From: Ruegeria aquimaris
GTDB lineage: Bacteria > Pseudomonadota > Alphaproteobacteria > Rhodobacterales > Rhodobacteraceae
NCBI RefSeq assembly: GCF_025751555.1
Contig: NZ_JAOWLB010000007.1
Location: 62,001-126,000 of the forward strand
Length of the DNA stretch: 64,000 nt
Reading direction: 5' to 3'
The translations under genes were made by a program, and so were the position numbers. How positions within the stretch are numbered: the first letter of the stretch is position 1; every line of letters starts with the position of its first letter. A model generated the notes under the pieces. It did not search any database and had not been told where the DNA came from. It was given only the letters and a program-made list of their open reading frames with translations. Below are positions 1 through 7,830 of the stretch, piece after piece.

Positions 1-277
1 AGGCATCGTTGGTGGTGCCGCGGAAGGTCGAGTAGTAGGGCAGGGTGTCGAGTTGCCCGGAAATGGCCTGTTTCACCGCATCGTTGGAATAGCCCAGATT
101 GACGTTCCAAAGCCCGCCGACCGCGTCGATGGTCTCGTGCCCGTCGATATCGCGGATACGTACACCCGCCGCGCCGGTGATGATCTTGGGGGGATTCGCC
201 TGGGCGTCGGCGGGATGCGTCATCGGCTGCCAGAACTGGCGGGCGTTCTGTTCCCTGATGAAGTTTGCGTTTTTCAT
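1..277 (-). CDS. Class III aminotransferase, N-terminal part only
   Basis: This is the first 92 codons of a gene that runs off the left edge. It starts at ATG 277-275 with AGGAGAG (290-284) at ideal distance; the ATG six bases upstream would leave no spacing. The translation contains FWQPMTHPADAQ, the VRIRDIDGHE strand and DAVGGLWNVNLGYSN, which is the N-terminal pattern of PLP-dependent fold-type I class III aminotransferases of the taurine/beta-alanine/putrescine:pyruvate type. The PLP lysine lies outside the window, so neither activity nor substrate can be judged. It diverges from the aldehyde dehydrogenase operon and shares a control region with it, which suggests an amine or amino acid substrate handled by both sides. 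Confidence 0.85.
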   Translation of the reverse strand, partial: MKNANFIREQNARQFWQPMTHPADAQANPPKIITGAAGVRIRDIDGHETIDAVGGLWNVNLGYSNDAVKQAISGQLDTLPYYSTFRGTTNDA

Positions 278-321
278 CGACATCTCTCCTTTTGCGGCGA
301 GCTACCCTTTGTCCCTCATGC

Positions 322-347
322 TTGACACAGGGAAACTCCTGTGACAA
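322..347. promoter_or_regulatory. Candidate operator, 10-bp inverted repeat
   Basis: TTGACACAGG (322-331) and CCTGTGACAA (338-347) form an inverted repeat with 9 of 10 positions paired and a 6-nt spacer. It lies in the only space between two divergent catabolic operons. TTGACA at 322-327 may also serve as a -35 element for the rightward operon. The size and symmetry fit a dimeric repressor or activator, but no regulator gene for it is recognisable nearby, apart from the MerR gene at 5.4 kb, which has a different operator. Confidence 0.5.
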
Positions 348-396
348 GAATTTTTTGAAACGATGGTTTGAATAGTGAACCGATAGGAGTTTGACT

Positions 397-1875
397 TTGG
401 ATCAATCAAGTATCGATATGTTGCGGAACCGGGTCATTCCTCCACGTGGTCATGTGATTGACGGCCGGGTTGTTGCCGGGGGTGATACGCTTGACGTCAT
501 CTCACCTATCGACGGTTCCGTGCTGACCCAGATCGCCCGGGGCGGCGCGCGAGAGGTCGCGCAGGCGACCGCCGCCGCCCGCCGTGCGTTCAACTCCTGC
601 GTCTGGGCCGGGCAAACGCCCGCCGCCCGCAAGAAGGTGCTGACCCGTCTGGCTGAGCTGATCGAGGGTGAGGCGCTGGACCTTGCCGTACAGGGGGTGC
701 GCGACAACGGCACCGAGATTTCCATGGCCTTCAAGGCCGAAAGTGGCTCGGCCGCCGGGACCTTTCGTTACTACGCCGAGGCCCTGGACAAGGTCTATGG
801 CGAGATTGCCCCCACAGGGGGCGATATCTTGGGGCTGGTCCACAAGGAACCGGTGGGCGTGGTGGGCGCTATCCTGCCCTGGAACTTCCCCCTGATGATC
901 GGCGCGTGGAAGATCGCGCCAGCGCTGGCCATGGGCAATTCCATCGTGGTCAAACCGGCAGAGAGCGCCTCGCTCTCGATCCTGCGGCTGGCGGAACTGG
1001 CGCTGGAGGCGGGGTTGCCCGAGGGCGTGTTCAACGTGGTGACCGGCAAGGGATCCGAGGTGGGAGAGGCGATGGGCCTGTCGATGGAGATCGACATACT
1101 TGTCTTTACCGGTTCGGGTGCGGTCGGGCGGCGGCTGTTGGAGTATTCCGCTCGCTCGAACCTGAAACGCTGTTACCTTGAGCTGGGCGGCAAATCGCCC
1201 AATGTGGTCTTTGCGGATGTGGCCGATCTGGATCACGCGGCCAAGGTTTCGGCGGCGGGCATCTTTCGCAATTCGGGGCAGGTCTGTGTTGCGGGCTCGC
1301 GGCTGATCGTGGCACGGTCGATCCATGATGAATTCGTCGATGCGCTCTGCCGCCATGCCAGCGCGCTGAAGGTGGGCGATCCGCTCGATCTGGGCTCGAC
1401 CGTGGGGGCGGTGCATTCGGCGGCGCAGCTGGAGCAGAACCTGCGCTTTGTCGAGACCGCGCTGGCCGAAGGGGCCGATTGCGCGCTCGGCGGCAAGCGT
1501 ATTCTGGAGGAGACGGGCGGGTATTACATGCAGCCCACGGTGATGACCGGCGTGACGCGCGACGCGACGCTGAACCAGCACGAGGTGTTCGGCCCGGTGC
1601 TGGCGGTCAGCGCCTTTGACACCGAGGGTGAGGCGGTCGATCTGGCCAATTCCACCGTCTATGGCCTGGCTTCGGGCCTGTGGACCTCGGACCTTGTCCG
1701 GGCGCATCGGATGGTGCGCGCCATCCGCGCCGGTGTGGTGCATGTGAACACCTATGGCGGCGCCGATGGCACCGTGCCCTTGGGCGGGGTCGGCCAGTCG
1801 GGCAACGGCCATGACAAGAGCCTGCATGCGCTCGACAAATACGTGGATCTAAAAACCGCCTGGATGCAACTATGA
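397..1875 (+). CDS. Aldehyde dehydrogenase (NAD(P)+)
   Basis: Oxidises an aldehyde to the acid in the cytoplasm. The protein of about 492 residues has the family length. The general-base glutamate is in LELGGKSP (Glu262), the nucleophilic cysteine in GQVCVAG (Cys297), and the PWNFP and GSGAVG motifs are also present. I chose TTG 397 because TAGGAG (384-389) sits 7 nt upstream. TTG 391 and ATG 418 are alternatives in frame. The stop overlaps the next start (ATGA), so it is translationally coupled to a phospho-lyase-like enzyme whose expected product is an aldehyde. In a hydroxylysine pathway it would oxidise 2-aminoadipate semialdehyde; in an ethanolamine pathway, acetaldehyde. The substrate is inferred. 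Confidence 0.93.
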   Translation: MDQSSIDMLRNRVIPPRGHVIDGRVVAGGDTLDVISPIDGSVLTQIARGGAREVAQATAAARRAFNSCVWAGQTPAARKKVLTRLAELIEGEALDLAVQGVRDNGTEISMAFKAESGSAAGTFRYYAEALDKVYGEIAPTGGDILGLVHKEPVGVVGAILPWNFPLMIGAWKIAPALAMGNSIVVKPAESASLSILRLAELALEAGLPEGVFNVVTGKGSEVGEAMGLSMEIDILVFTGSGAVGRRLLEYSARSNLKRCYLELGGKSPNVVFADVADLDHAAKVSAAGIFRNSGQVCVAGSRLIVARSIHDEFVDALCRHASALKVGDPLDLGSTVGAVHSAAQLEQNLRFVETALAEGADCALGGKRILEETGGYYMQPTVMTGVTRDATLNQHEVFGPVLAVSAFDTEGEAVDLANSTVYGLASGLWTSDLVRAHRMVRAIRAGVVHVNTYGGADGTVPLGGVGQSGNGHDKSLHALDKYVDLKTAWMQL

Positions 1876-3170
1876 CACCGGACACACAGTCCTTGCTTGA
1901 TCGGCGCGCGCGCCTGTTGGGGCCGAATGTCAGCCTGTTCTATGACGAGCCGATACATGTGGTTCGGGGGCAGGGGGTCTGGCTGTGGGACAATGACGGC
2001 AACAGATATCTCGACTGCTATAACAACGTGCCTCATGTGGGGCATTGTCACCCCCGCGTGGTCGAGGCCATCGCGACGCAGGCCGCGACGCTGAATACCC
2101 ATACCCGCTATCTGCACGAGGGAATTCTCGACTATGTCGAGGCGCTGACTCAGACCTTCGATGCGCCGCTGGACACCGCGATCCTGACCTGTACCGGCTC
2201 CGAAGCGAACGATATCGCGCTGCGCATGGCACAGGCGGTTACCGGCAACACCGGGGTGATCGCGAGCGATCATACCTATCACGGCAACACGATGGCGGTG
2301 TCCCAGCTGTCGCGCACAAACCCGCCGCCGGGCGGGTATTGGGACAACATGGCCTTTGTGCCCGCGCCCGACAGCTATCGCCCCCTGGGCGGCGTTCCCG
2401 GCCCGGCGCATGCGTTGGCCTTTGCCGCTGCTGTGCAGGGGCAGATCGAGTCGCTGGCCGCGCGCGGACACAAGCTCGCCTGCCTGATCCTCTGTCCCTA
2501 TTTCGCCAACGAGGGCTTTCCCACGCTGGAACCCGGCTGGCTCGGCCCCGCGATCGAGGCCGTGCGCCGCGCCGGTGGCGTCGTGATCGCGGATGAGGTG
2601 CAGCCTGGGTTCGGGCGCCTGGGCAGCCATTTCTGGGGGCATCAGAAAGCGGGTATTCAACCCGATGTGGTCACCCTGGGCAAACCCATGGCCAATGGCC
2701 ACCCGGTGGGCGGGGTGGTGACCAGCCCCGGAATCATGGCGGCGTTTCGCGAGCGGTTCCGCTATTTCAACACCTTTGGCGGCAACCCGGTTTCGGCGGC
2801 AGCCGCGCTGGCGACGCTGAACGTGGTGCAGGACGAAGGGTTGATGGAGAATGCGCGCGCGGTGGGTGACTATGCCCGCGAGGGCCTGCGCGACCTCGCC
2901 GCGCGCCACGAATGCATCGGCGATGTGCGCGGGTCGGGATTGTTCTTTGGGGCCGAGCTGGTGCTGGACCGGACCGACAAGACCCCCGCCACCGCCTTTG
3001 CCAAACGTGTTGCCAACGCGATGCGGCAGCGGGGCGTGCTGCTGAACTTTCTGGGCATCCATTACAACACGCTGAAGATCCGCCCGCCCATGCCGTTCAG
3101 CCGTGACAATGCCGACCAGTTGATCGAAACACTGGACGCTGTGCTGTCCGAAACGCCGTTTGTGCCGTGA
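1872..3170 (+). CDS. PLP-dependent O-phosphoamine phospho-lyase-like enzyme (class III aminotransferase fold)
   Basis: A 432-residue fold-type I PLP enzyme with TGSEAND, the DEVQPGFGR segment and the Schiff-base lysine Lys271 (TLGKPMANG). The N-terminal run NNVPHVGHCHP followed by LNTHTRYLHE resembles the vertebrate ethanolamine-phosphate and 5-phosphohydroxylysine phospho-lyases (ETNPPL/PHYKPL) more than ordinary transaminases. Those enzymes eliminate phosphate and ammonia to give an aldehyde. The gene overlaps the upstream aldehyde dehydrogenase and the downstream APH-fold kinase by 4 nt each. This order supplies phosphorylation, elimination and oxidation. An ordinary aminotransferase role remains possible; the phospho-lyase call is an inference from motifs plus context. 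Confidence 0.75.
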   Translation: MTPDTQSLLDRRARLLGPNVSLFYDEPIHVVRGQGVWLWDNDGNRYLDCYNNVPHVGHCHPRVVEAIATQAATLNTHTRYLHEGILDYVEALTQTFDAPLDTAILTCTGSEANDIALRMAQAVTGNTGVIASDHTYHGNTMAVSQLSRTNPPPGGYWDNMAFVPAPDSYRPLGGVPGPAHALAFAAAVQGQIESLAARGHKLACLILCPYFANEGFPTLEPGWLGPAIEAVRRAGGVVIADEVQPGFGRLGSHFWGHQKAGIQPDVVTLGKPMANGHPVGGVVTSPGIMAAFRERFRYFNTFGGNPVSAAAALATLNVVQDEGLMENARAVGDYAREGLRDLAARHECIGDVRGSGLFFGAELVLDRTDKTPATAFAKRVANAMRQRGVLLNFLGIHYNTLKIRPPMPFSRDNADQLIETLDAVLSETPFVP

Positions 3171-4111
3171 CCGCCGCCGTCGCCCGCACCTTGACACTCT
3201 GGGGCCTCGACGGGGCCAGCTATGAGCTGGCCGCGCGGCGGGAAAACGAGGTCTGGAAGGTGTCGGACGGCACGCGCCACTATGCGCTGCGCTTTCACCG
3301 GCCTGCCTATCGGAGCGAGGCCGAGCTGACCTCGGAACTGCTCTGGGTCGAGATGCTGGGGCAGGCGGGGTTGCGGGTGCCCCAACCGGTGCGCCAGCCG
3401 GATGGCGCCGTACTGGGCCGGATCGAGGGGCGCCATGTCAGTCTGCTCGATTGGCTTGGCGGGCGTCCGCTGGGCAAGATGGGGCAGCTGGCGCCGGATC
3501 TGGATGCCGAGGCCGTGGGCCGAATGATCGGGGCGCAAATGGCGCGGATGCACGACCTGTCGGACCGCTGGACGCCGCCCGCGGGTTTCCAGCGCCCCGA
3601 CTGGCGGCGTTCGGGTCTGCTGGGGGCGGACCCGCTCTGGGGTCGCTTCTGGGAGCATCCCGACCTCGACCCCGCGCAGCGGCAGCTGATGATCGCGACC
3701 CGTGAGCGCGCGCTGGCGCGTTTCGAGGATTTCGCGCCGCGCGCCGATCAGGGCTTGATCCATGCCGATCTGGTCGTCGAGAATGTGCTGGTCGACCACG
3801 ATCGCGTGGCATTCATAGATTTTGACGACGGTGCCTGGGGATACCGGGATTTCGACCTTGCCACGGTTCTGGTCAAGTTCATCGGCCAGCCTGATTACGA
3901 CAAGCTGCGGGCGGGCCTGTGCGCGGGCTATGACGCGCGCCGCAGGATCGAGCCCGGCACGCTTGATTTCATGCTGCTGCTGCGGGCGCTGACCTATCCG
4001 GGCTGGATCATGTCACGGCTGGACGAGCCGGGCGGGCGGCAAAGATCGGCGCGTATGCTGGACACCGCGCTGCGGCTGGCCAGGGATTTCATGGAGGAGA
4101 GGCAGAGATGA
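3167..4111 (+). CDS. APH-fold small-molecule kinase (hydroxylysine/ethanolamine kinase-like)
   Basis: A 314-residue protein of the aminoglycoside phosphotransferase/choline kinase fold. The catalytic loop reads HADLVVEN (His199, Asp201, Asn206) and the metal-binding aspartate is in IDFDD (about residue 218). It starts at GTG 3167, overlapping the previous stop by 4 nt. Proteins of this fold include hydroxylysine kinase, and the adjacent phospho-lyase-like gene would act on its phosphorylated product. Aminoglycoside resistance is unlikely given the operon. It overlaps the Tm-1-like gene downstream by 4 nt, so four genes form one tightly coupled unit. The substrate is not shown by sequence alone. 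Confidence 0.8.
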   Translation: MTAAVARTLTLWGLDGASYELAARRENEVWKVSDGTRHYALRFHRPAYRSEAELTSELLWVEMLGQAGLRVPQPVRQPDGAVLGRIEGRHVSLLDWLGGRPLGKMGQLAPDLDAEAVGRMIGAQMARMHDLSDRWTPPAGFQRPDWRRSGLLGADPLWGRFWEHPDLDPAQRQLMIATRERALARFEDFAPRADQGLIHADLVVENVLVDHDRVAFIDFDDGAWGYRDFDLATVLVKFIGQPDYDKLRAGLCAGYDARRRIEPGTLDFMLLLRALTYPGWIMSRLDEPGGRQRSARMLDTALRLARDFMEERQR

Positions 4112-5343
4112 GTGACAAGACGATCCTGATCGCGGGCACCTATGACACCAAGGATGACGAGCTGAACTATCTTGCCGGCGTGATCGCGGCGCAGGGGGGC
4201 GGCTTGTTGTCGATGGATGTCAGCGTGCTGGGTGATCCGTCCCGGCCGACGGATGTCTCGAAACACGCGGTGGCCGAGGCGGGCGGAAGCTCGATTCAGG
4301 CGGCGATCGACAGCGGTGACGAGAATGTCGCGATGCAGATCATGGCGCGCGGTGCTGCGGCCAAGGCGCTGGAGTTGTACCGAGCGGGCCGCGTCCATGG
4401 GGTGATTGTGCTGGGCGGCACCATGGGCACCGATCTGGCGCTGGACCTGTGTTCGGCACTGCCGTTGGGGGTCCCCAAATACATCGTCTCGACTGTCTCG
4501 TTCTCACCCTTGCTGCCACCCGACCGCATCCCGGCGGATGTGCAGATGATCCTCTGGGCTGGAGGACTTTACGGGCTGAACTCTATCTGCAAAGCCTCGC
4601 TCAGCCAGGCGGCGGGCGCGGTGCTGGGCGCGGCGCGGGCGGTTGAGGCCCCGATCCGCGACCGGCCCCTCATCGGCATGACTAGCTTTGGCAAGACGGT
4701 GCTGCGATACATGGTCAGCCTGAAACCGGCGCTGGAGGCGCGCGGATATGAGGTCGCCGTGTTCCATGCCACCGGCATGGGCGGTCGCGCATTCGAGAGC
4801 CTTGCGGCCGAGGGCGCCTTTGCCGCCGTGTTCGATTTCGCGCCGCAGGAAGTGGCCAACCACATCTTTGGCGGCTTGTCCGCTGGCGAAGACCGCATGA
4901 CCAACGCCGGGCGACGCGGCATCCCGCAACTGGTGGCGCCAGGCTGTTACGATCTGGTTGATTATGTCGGCTGGCAGGCGCCGCCCCCCGCGCTGGCCGA
5001 CCGGCCTAGCCATGCCCATAACCGTCTGTTGACTTCGGCAGTGCTGGACGCGGACGAGCGGCGGCAGGTTGCCCGGACCATCTGTGGCAAACTGGCGGGC
5101 GCACAGGGTCCGGTGACGCTGATGCTGCCCACCGGGGGCTGCAACGAATGGGACCGCCCTGGCGCGCCGCTGCATGATGCGGAAGGGCTGGCGGCCTTTT
5201 GCGACGAGATCCGCAGTGCTTGCCCAGACAATGCCGACCTGATCGAGCTGGATGCCCATATCAACGATGCCGCGTTCGCGGACCGGGCACTGGCGGTGTT
5301 CGACGATTGGGTGGCACGGGGGGTGGTCGGCAAACGGGCTTGA
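4108..5343 (+). CDS. Tm-1-like ATP-binding domain protein (UPF0261)
   Basis: A 411-residue protein beginning IAGTYDTKDDEL, the signature start of the UPF0261/Tm-1 N-terminal ATP-binding family. A second domain contains GMTSFGKTV and PTGGCNEWD. The plant Tm-1 member binds a viral helicase, but the biochemical role of bacterial members is unsettled. It is the last gene of the aldehyde dehydrogenase, phospho-lyase and kinase operon and overlaps the kinase by 4 nt, so it is likely an accessory enzyme of the same catabolic route. The length matches full-length family members. Confidence 0.85.
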   Translation: MSDKTILIAGTYDTKDDELNYLAGVIAAQGGGLLSMDVSVLGDPSRPTDVSKHAVAEAGGSSIQAAIDSGDENVAMQIMARGAAAKALELYRAGRVHGVIVLGGTMGTDLALDLCSALPLGVPKYIVSTVSFSPLLPPDRIPADVQMILWAGGLYGLNSICKASLSQAAGAVLGAARAVEAPIRDRPLIGMTSFGKTVLRYMVSLKPALEARGYEVAVFHATGMGGRAFESLAAEGAFAAVFDFAPQEVANHIFGGLSAGEDRMTNAGRRGIPQLVAPGCYDLVDYVGWQAPPPALADRPSHAHNRLLTSAVLDADERRQVARTICGKLAGAQGPVTLMLPTGGCNEWDRPGAPLHDAEGLAAFCDEIRSACPDNADLIELDAHINDAAFADRALAVFDDWVARGVVGKRA

Positions 5344-5348
5344 ACTCT

Positions 5349-5382
5349 GGTCAATAACCTACATGCGCTGTAGGTATTGACC
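5349..5382. promoter_or_regulatory. MerR-type operator directly in front of merR-family gene
   Basis: A near-perfect dyad. The inner arms ACCTACA (5357-5363) and TGTAGGT (5369-5375) flank a 5-nt spacer, and the outer arms GGTCAAT (5349-5355) and ATTGACC (5376-5382) carry one extra base on the left. It ends at the base before the ATG of the MerR gene. The size and position fit an autoregulated MerR-family operator overlapping a promoter. Confidence 0.7.
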
Positions 5383-5820
5383 ATGTACTCGATCGGAACC
5401 CTTGCCCGCAGAACCGGCACCAAGGTGCAGACCATCCGCTATTACGAGCAGATCGGGCTGATGCCCGAGGCTGGGCGCACCGCAGGCGGGCAGCGCCGCT
5501 ATGATGAGGCCGCGCTGGACCGGCTGGCCTTTATCCGCCACGGGCGGCAACTGGGCTTTGGCCTGGATGCGATCCGCGAGCTTCTGGCGTTGAACGACCA
5601 GCCGGGGCAAAGCTGCTCGACCTCGGATTCCATTGCCCGGCGGCAACTGGCGCAGGTGCAACAGCGGCTGGCCCGGCTGCGCGCGCTGGAGACCGAGTTG
5701 CAGCGGATGATCGACAGTTGCGACGGTCATCGCGGCAGCGATTGCCGGGTGCTTGAGGTGTTGCGCGACCATGCCGAATGCCTGACCGATCACGGCTCGG
5801 AGGCCCCGGTTCAGTCGTAG
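5383..5820 (+). CDS. MerR family regulator, ZntR-like cysteine pattern
   Basis: The N-terminal winged helix reads YSIGTLARRTG, then TIRYYEQIGLMP, then a dimerisation helix. It carries Cys78 (before the dimerisation helix), Cys113 and Cys121 (C-x7-C loop) plus Cys133. The C-x7-C spacing matches CueR/ZntR, and a cysteine at position 78 matches the divalent-metal sensors (ZntR Cys79), where CueR has serine. This favours a Zn/Cd/Pb-type sensor over a copper sensor. The ATG at 5383 abuts a strong dyad, so it is probably autoregulated. No metal exporter lies next to it. Its 3' end overlaps the convergent sulfatase gene by 10 nt. Confidence 0.85.
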   Translation: MYSIGTLARRTGTKVQTIRYYEQIGLMPEAGRTAGGQRRYDEAALDRLAFIRHGRQLGFGLDAIRELLALNDQPGQSCSTSDSIARRQLAQVQQRLARLRALETELQRMIDSCDGHRGSDCRVLEVLRDHAECLTDHGSEAPVQS

Positions 5821-7340
5821 CGGCGCCGGGTCTTGACCCCCTCGTGGGTGATCGTGCAGAGCGACAGCGTGTGGTCCATGTTGCGCATCCGGTGGCGCAG
5901 CATCTGCCGGGACAGCCGCGCCAGATCCGCCGCATGGTTGGGGTCGCCCGCCACGTTGTGGAACTCGCCCTTACCTTGATGGTCGAACAGCATCGGCGGC
6001 AGGTCGGCGGCGAATTCGACCAGCGTGAAACGGGCGTCGCGCAGGATCGCCACCGCGCCCTCGCTGGGGCCAAAACCGAACTGTTTTTGCCAGAGCGTCG
6101 GTGCCAGCGGGTCCGAGATGTCCAGCTCGGAAAAGGAGTACTGCCGCCAGTCAGAGGGTGCCTCGCCCATCAGGAAGGGCCTGAGCGAGCGGCCATCCAC
6201 CGAGTTCGGGATATCCTGCCCGACCCAGTCAAGGATGGTGGGCATCAGGTCGATCGACTCGGTCGGGGCCTCGACCACATGGCCCGGCTTGCAACCCGGC
6301 GCGCGGATGATCAGCGGCGTGAGATAGGCGGCGTCATAGACCGTCATCTTGCCCCAGCTGTGACGATCGCCCAGCATCTCGCCATGATCGGCGGTCACCA
6401 CGATCAGGGTGTTGTCATACTGGCCTGTCTCTTTCAGATGCGCGATCACCCGGCCGATATGAGTATCGACCTCGGTCGCAAGGCCCAGATAGACCGCGCG
6501 CAGGGTCTGGATGGTCTCGTCGGTGGGCTCCAGATCGGGGAAGCCCAGCACGAAACTGGCCGGGCTGTAATAGCGCGTGGCGGGGCCAAAGAAGGGGTGT
6601 TCACCTGCCTCGTCGTCGCGCGCCGACAGCTGCGCGGGCAGGGGCAACTTGGCGGGATCGTACATCGTGTTATAGGGCGCGGGCGCTACCAGCGGCGGAT
6701 GCGGCCGGATATAGGTAAGATGCGCGAACCAGCTCTGCCCGGCCCAGGCGGGCATGTTGGCCAGGAACTGATCGGTCAGAAAGGCGGTATCGCTGTCCTC
6801 GGCCCGATACATCGCCGGGCCGTTCAGGCACGGGGTGCCGTCGGCATCCGGGCGGGGCACATAGACCTGCGCGTAATCGTCAAAGACATAGCCGCGGTTC
6901 TTCAGATGCGATTGCCAGGGATAGGACATCTCCAGCCGCATCTCGGTGACCTCGTGAAACCCGTTCATCGGGAATTCATAGGTCTTGAGCGCCGGGTCGT
7001 TGGCGTCATAGGCGCGCGGATCCTGCGAGGTGTCGGTATAGCCAAAGAGCAGCGGCAAGTAGCCCGCCTTGCGCATCTCGGTCGCGATATTGGGCGTGTC
7101 ATGGCGCAGCGGGGTGCCGTTGCGGACCGAGCGGTGGTTCATCGCGTATTGCCCGGTCAGGATCGAGGCGCGCGATGGCCCGCAGGGGTTGGTTACCGAA
7201 TAGTGACGGCGAAAGCTGACCGCGTCCTCGGCCAGCGCCCGCAGATGTGGCAGATCGACGTGACCCGCCAGCGCCCCCCACAGGCAATCGGCCCGCAACT
7301 GGTCGATGATGATGAAAAGAACGTTGCCCTGCCTGTTCAT
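5811..7340 (-). CDS. Sulfatase / phosphonate monoester hydrolase family enzyme
   Basis: A 509-residue alkaline-phosphatase-superfamily hydrolase. The N-terminal metal site (FIIIDQLRADCL) and the modification motif CGPSR at residues 53-57 are present, so Cys53 should be converted to formylglycine. VVTADHGEMLGDRH supplies further metal ligands. There is no signal peptide, so it is predicted cytoplasmic, which fits the phosphonate/phosphate diester hydrolase branch better than secreted arylsulfatases. The substrate is unknown. It lies downstream of the 2-aminobenzoyl-CoA operon on the same strand after an 81-nt gap and may be a separate unit. It needs a formylglycine-generating enzyme, which is not in this window. 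Confidence 0.88.
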   Translation of the reverse strand: MNRQGNVLFIIIDQLRADCLWGALAGHVDLPHLRALAEDAVSFRRHYSVTNPCGPSRASILTGQYAMNHRSVRNGTPLRHDTPNIATEMRKAGYLPLLFGYTDTSQDPRAYDANDPALKTYEFPMNGFHEVTEMRLEMSYPWQSHLKNRGYVFDDYAQVYVPRPDADGTPCLNGPAMYRAEDSDTAFLTDQFLANMPAWAGQSWFAHLTYIRPHPPLVAPAPYNTMYDPAKLPLPAQLSARDDEAGEHPFFGPATRYYSPASFVLGFPDLEPTDETIQTLRAVYLGLATEVDTHIGRVIAHLKETGQYDNTLIVVTADHGEMLGDRHSWGKMTVYDAAYLTPLIIRAPGCKPGHVVEAPTESIDLMPTILDWVGQDIPNSVDGRSLRPFLMGEAPSDWRQYSFSELDISDPLAPTLWQKQFGFGPSEGAVAILRDARFTLVEFAADLPPMLFDHQGKGEFHNVAGDPNHAADLARLSRQMLRHRMRNMDHTLSLCTITHEGVKTRRRYD

Positions 7341-7421
7341 GGTGCGACCCGCCGGTTTCCGTTGGCCAATGGGTAGCCAGTTGGCGATCCCCTGTCCAGC
7401 CGGGCCAATTGGCGCGCCGGA

Positions 7422-7817
7422 TCAGTCGATGACGGCGGTGGCCTCGATCTCGACCAGGGCATCATCCTCGACCAGGCCGGCGACCACCACCATGGCCATG
7501 GCCGGGAAATGACGGCCCATCACCTTGCGATAGCTGGCGCCGATCTCGGCCTGGCGGGCCATGTATTCCTTCTTGTCGGTCACGTACCAGGTCAGTCGGG
7601 TGATATGCTCGGCCCGGCCCCCGGCGGCCTCGACCACATCGAGGATGTTGCGCAGCGCCTGTTCCATCTGGCCGATGAAATCATGGCTTTCGAACCGCTG
7701 TTGCGCGTTCCAGCCGATCTGTCCGCCGACATAGAGATGCCCATCGCGGGTAAGCATGCCGTTGGCATAGCCCTTGGCGGGGGCCCAGCCCTCGGGTTGG
7801 ATGGTCTTGTGGGTCAT
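7422..7817 (-). CDS. RidA/YjgF-family protein without the canonical arginine
   Basis: A 131-residue single-domain YjgF/RidA fold protein, with GGQIGWNAQQ and the C-terminal VEIEATAV strand. In enamine/imine deaminases of the RidA subgroup an arginine stands in the VARLP segment (Arg105 in E. coli). Here the matching segment reads VAGLVEDDALVEIE, with glycine in its place. It is therefore probably one of the other subgroups, with a pathway-specific role. It is the last gene of the 2-aminobenzoyl-CoA operon, 13 nt behind the CoA ligase. That pathway creates enamine-type cyclic amino-CoA intermediates, so a role in hydrolysing or isomerising one of them is a reasonable inference. Confidence 0.88.
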   Translation of the reverse strand: MTHKTIQPEGWAPAKGYANGMLTRDGHLYVGGQIGWNAQQRFESHDFIGQMEQALRNILDVVEAAGGRAEHITRLTWYVTDKKEYMARQAEIGASYRKVMGRHFPAMAMVVVAGLVEDDALVEIEATAVID

Positions 7818-7830
7818 GTCTGGCCTCCGT

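Noticed and set aside
1752-3197. A long minus-strand open frame opposite the phospho-lyase-like gene
   Set aside because: It is a shadow of the coding strand: rich in Arg/His/Gln/Gly and without a ribosome site or motifs.
3167-4111. Aminoglycoside resistance phosphotransferase
   Set aside because: The fold matches, but coupling to a phospho-lyase-like gene and a dehydrogenase points to a metabolic kinase.
5778-7376. A long plus-strand open frame opposite the sulfatase gene
   Set aside because: It mirrors the codons of the sulfatase, which carries the CGPSR motif, and has no recognisable domain of its own.
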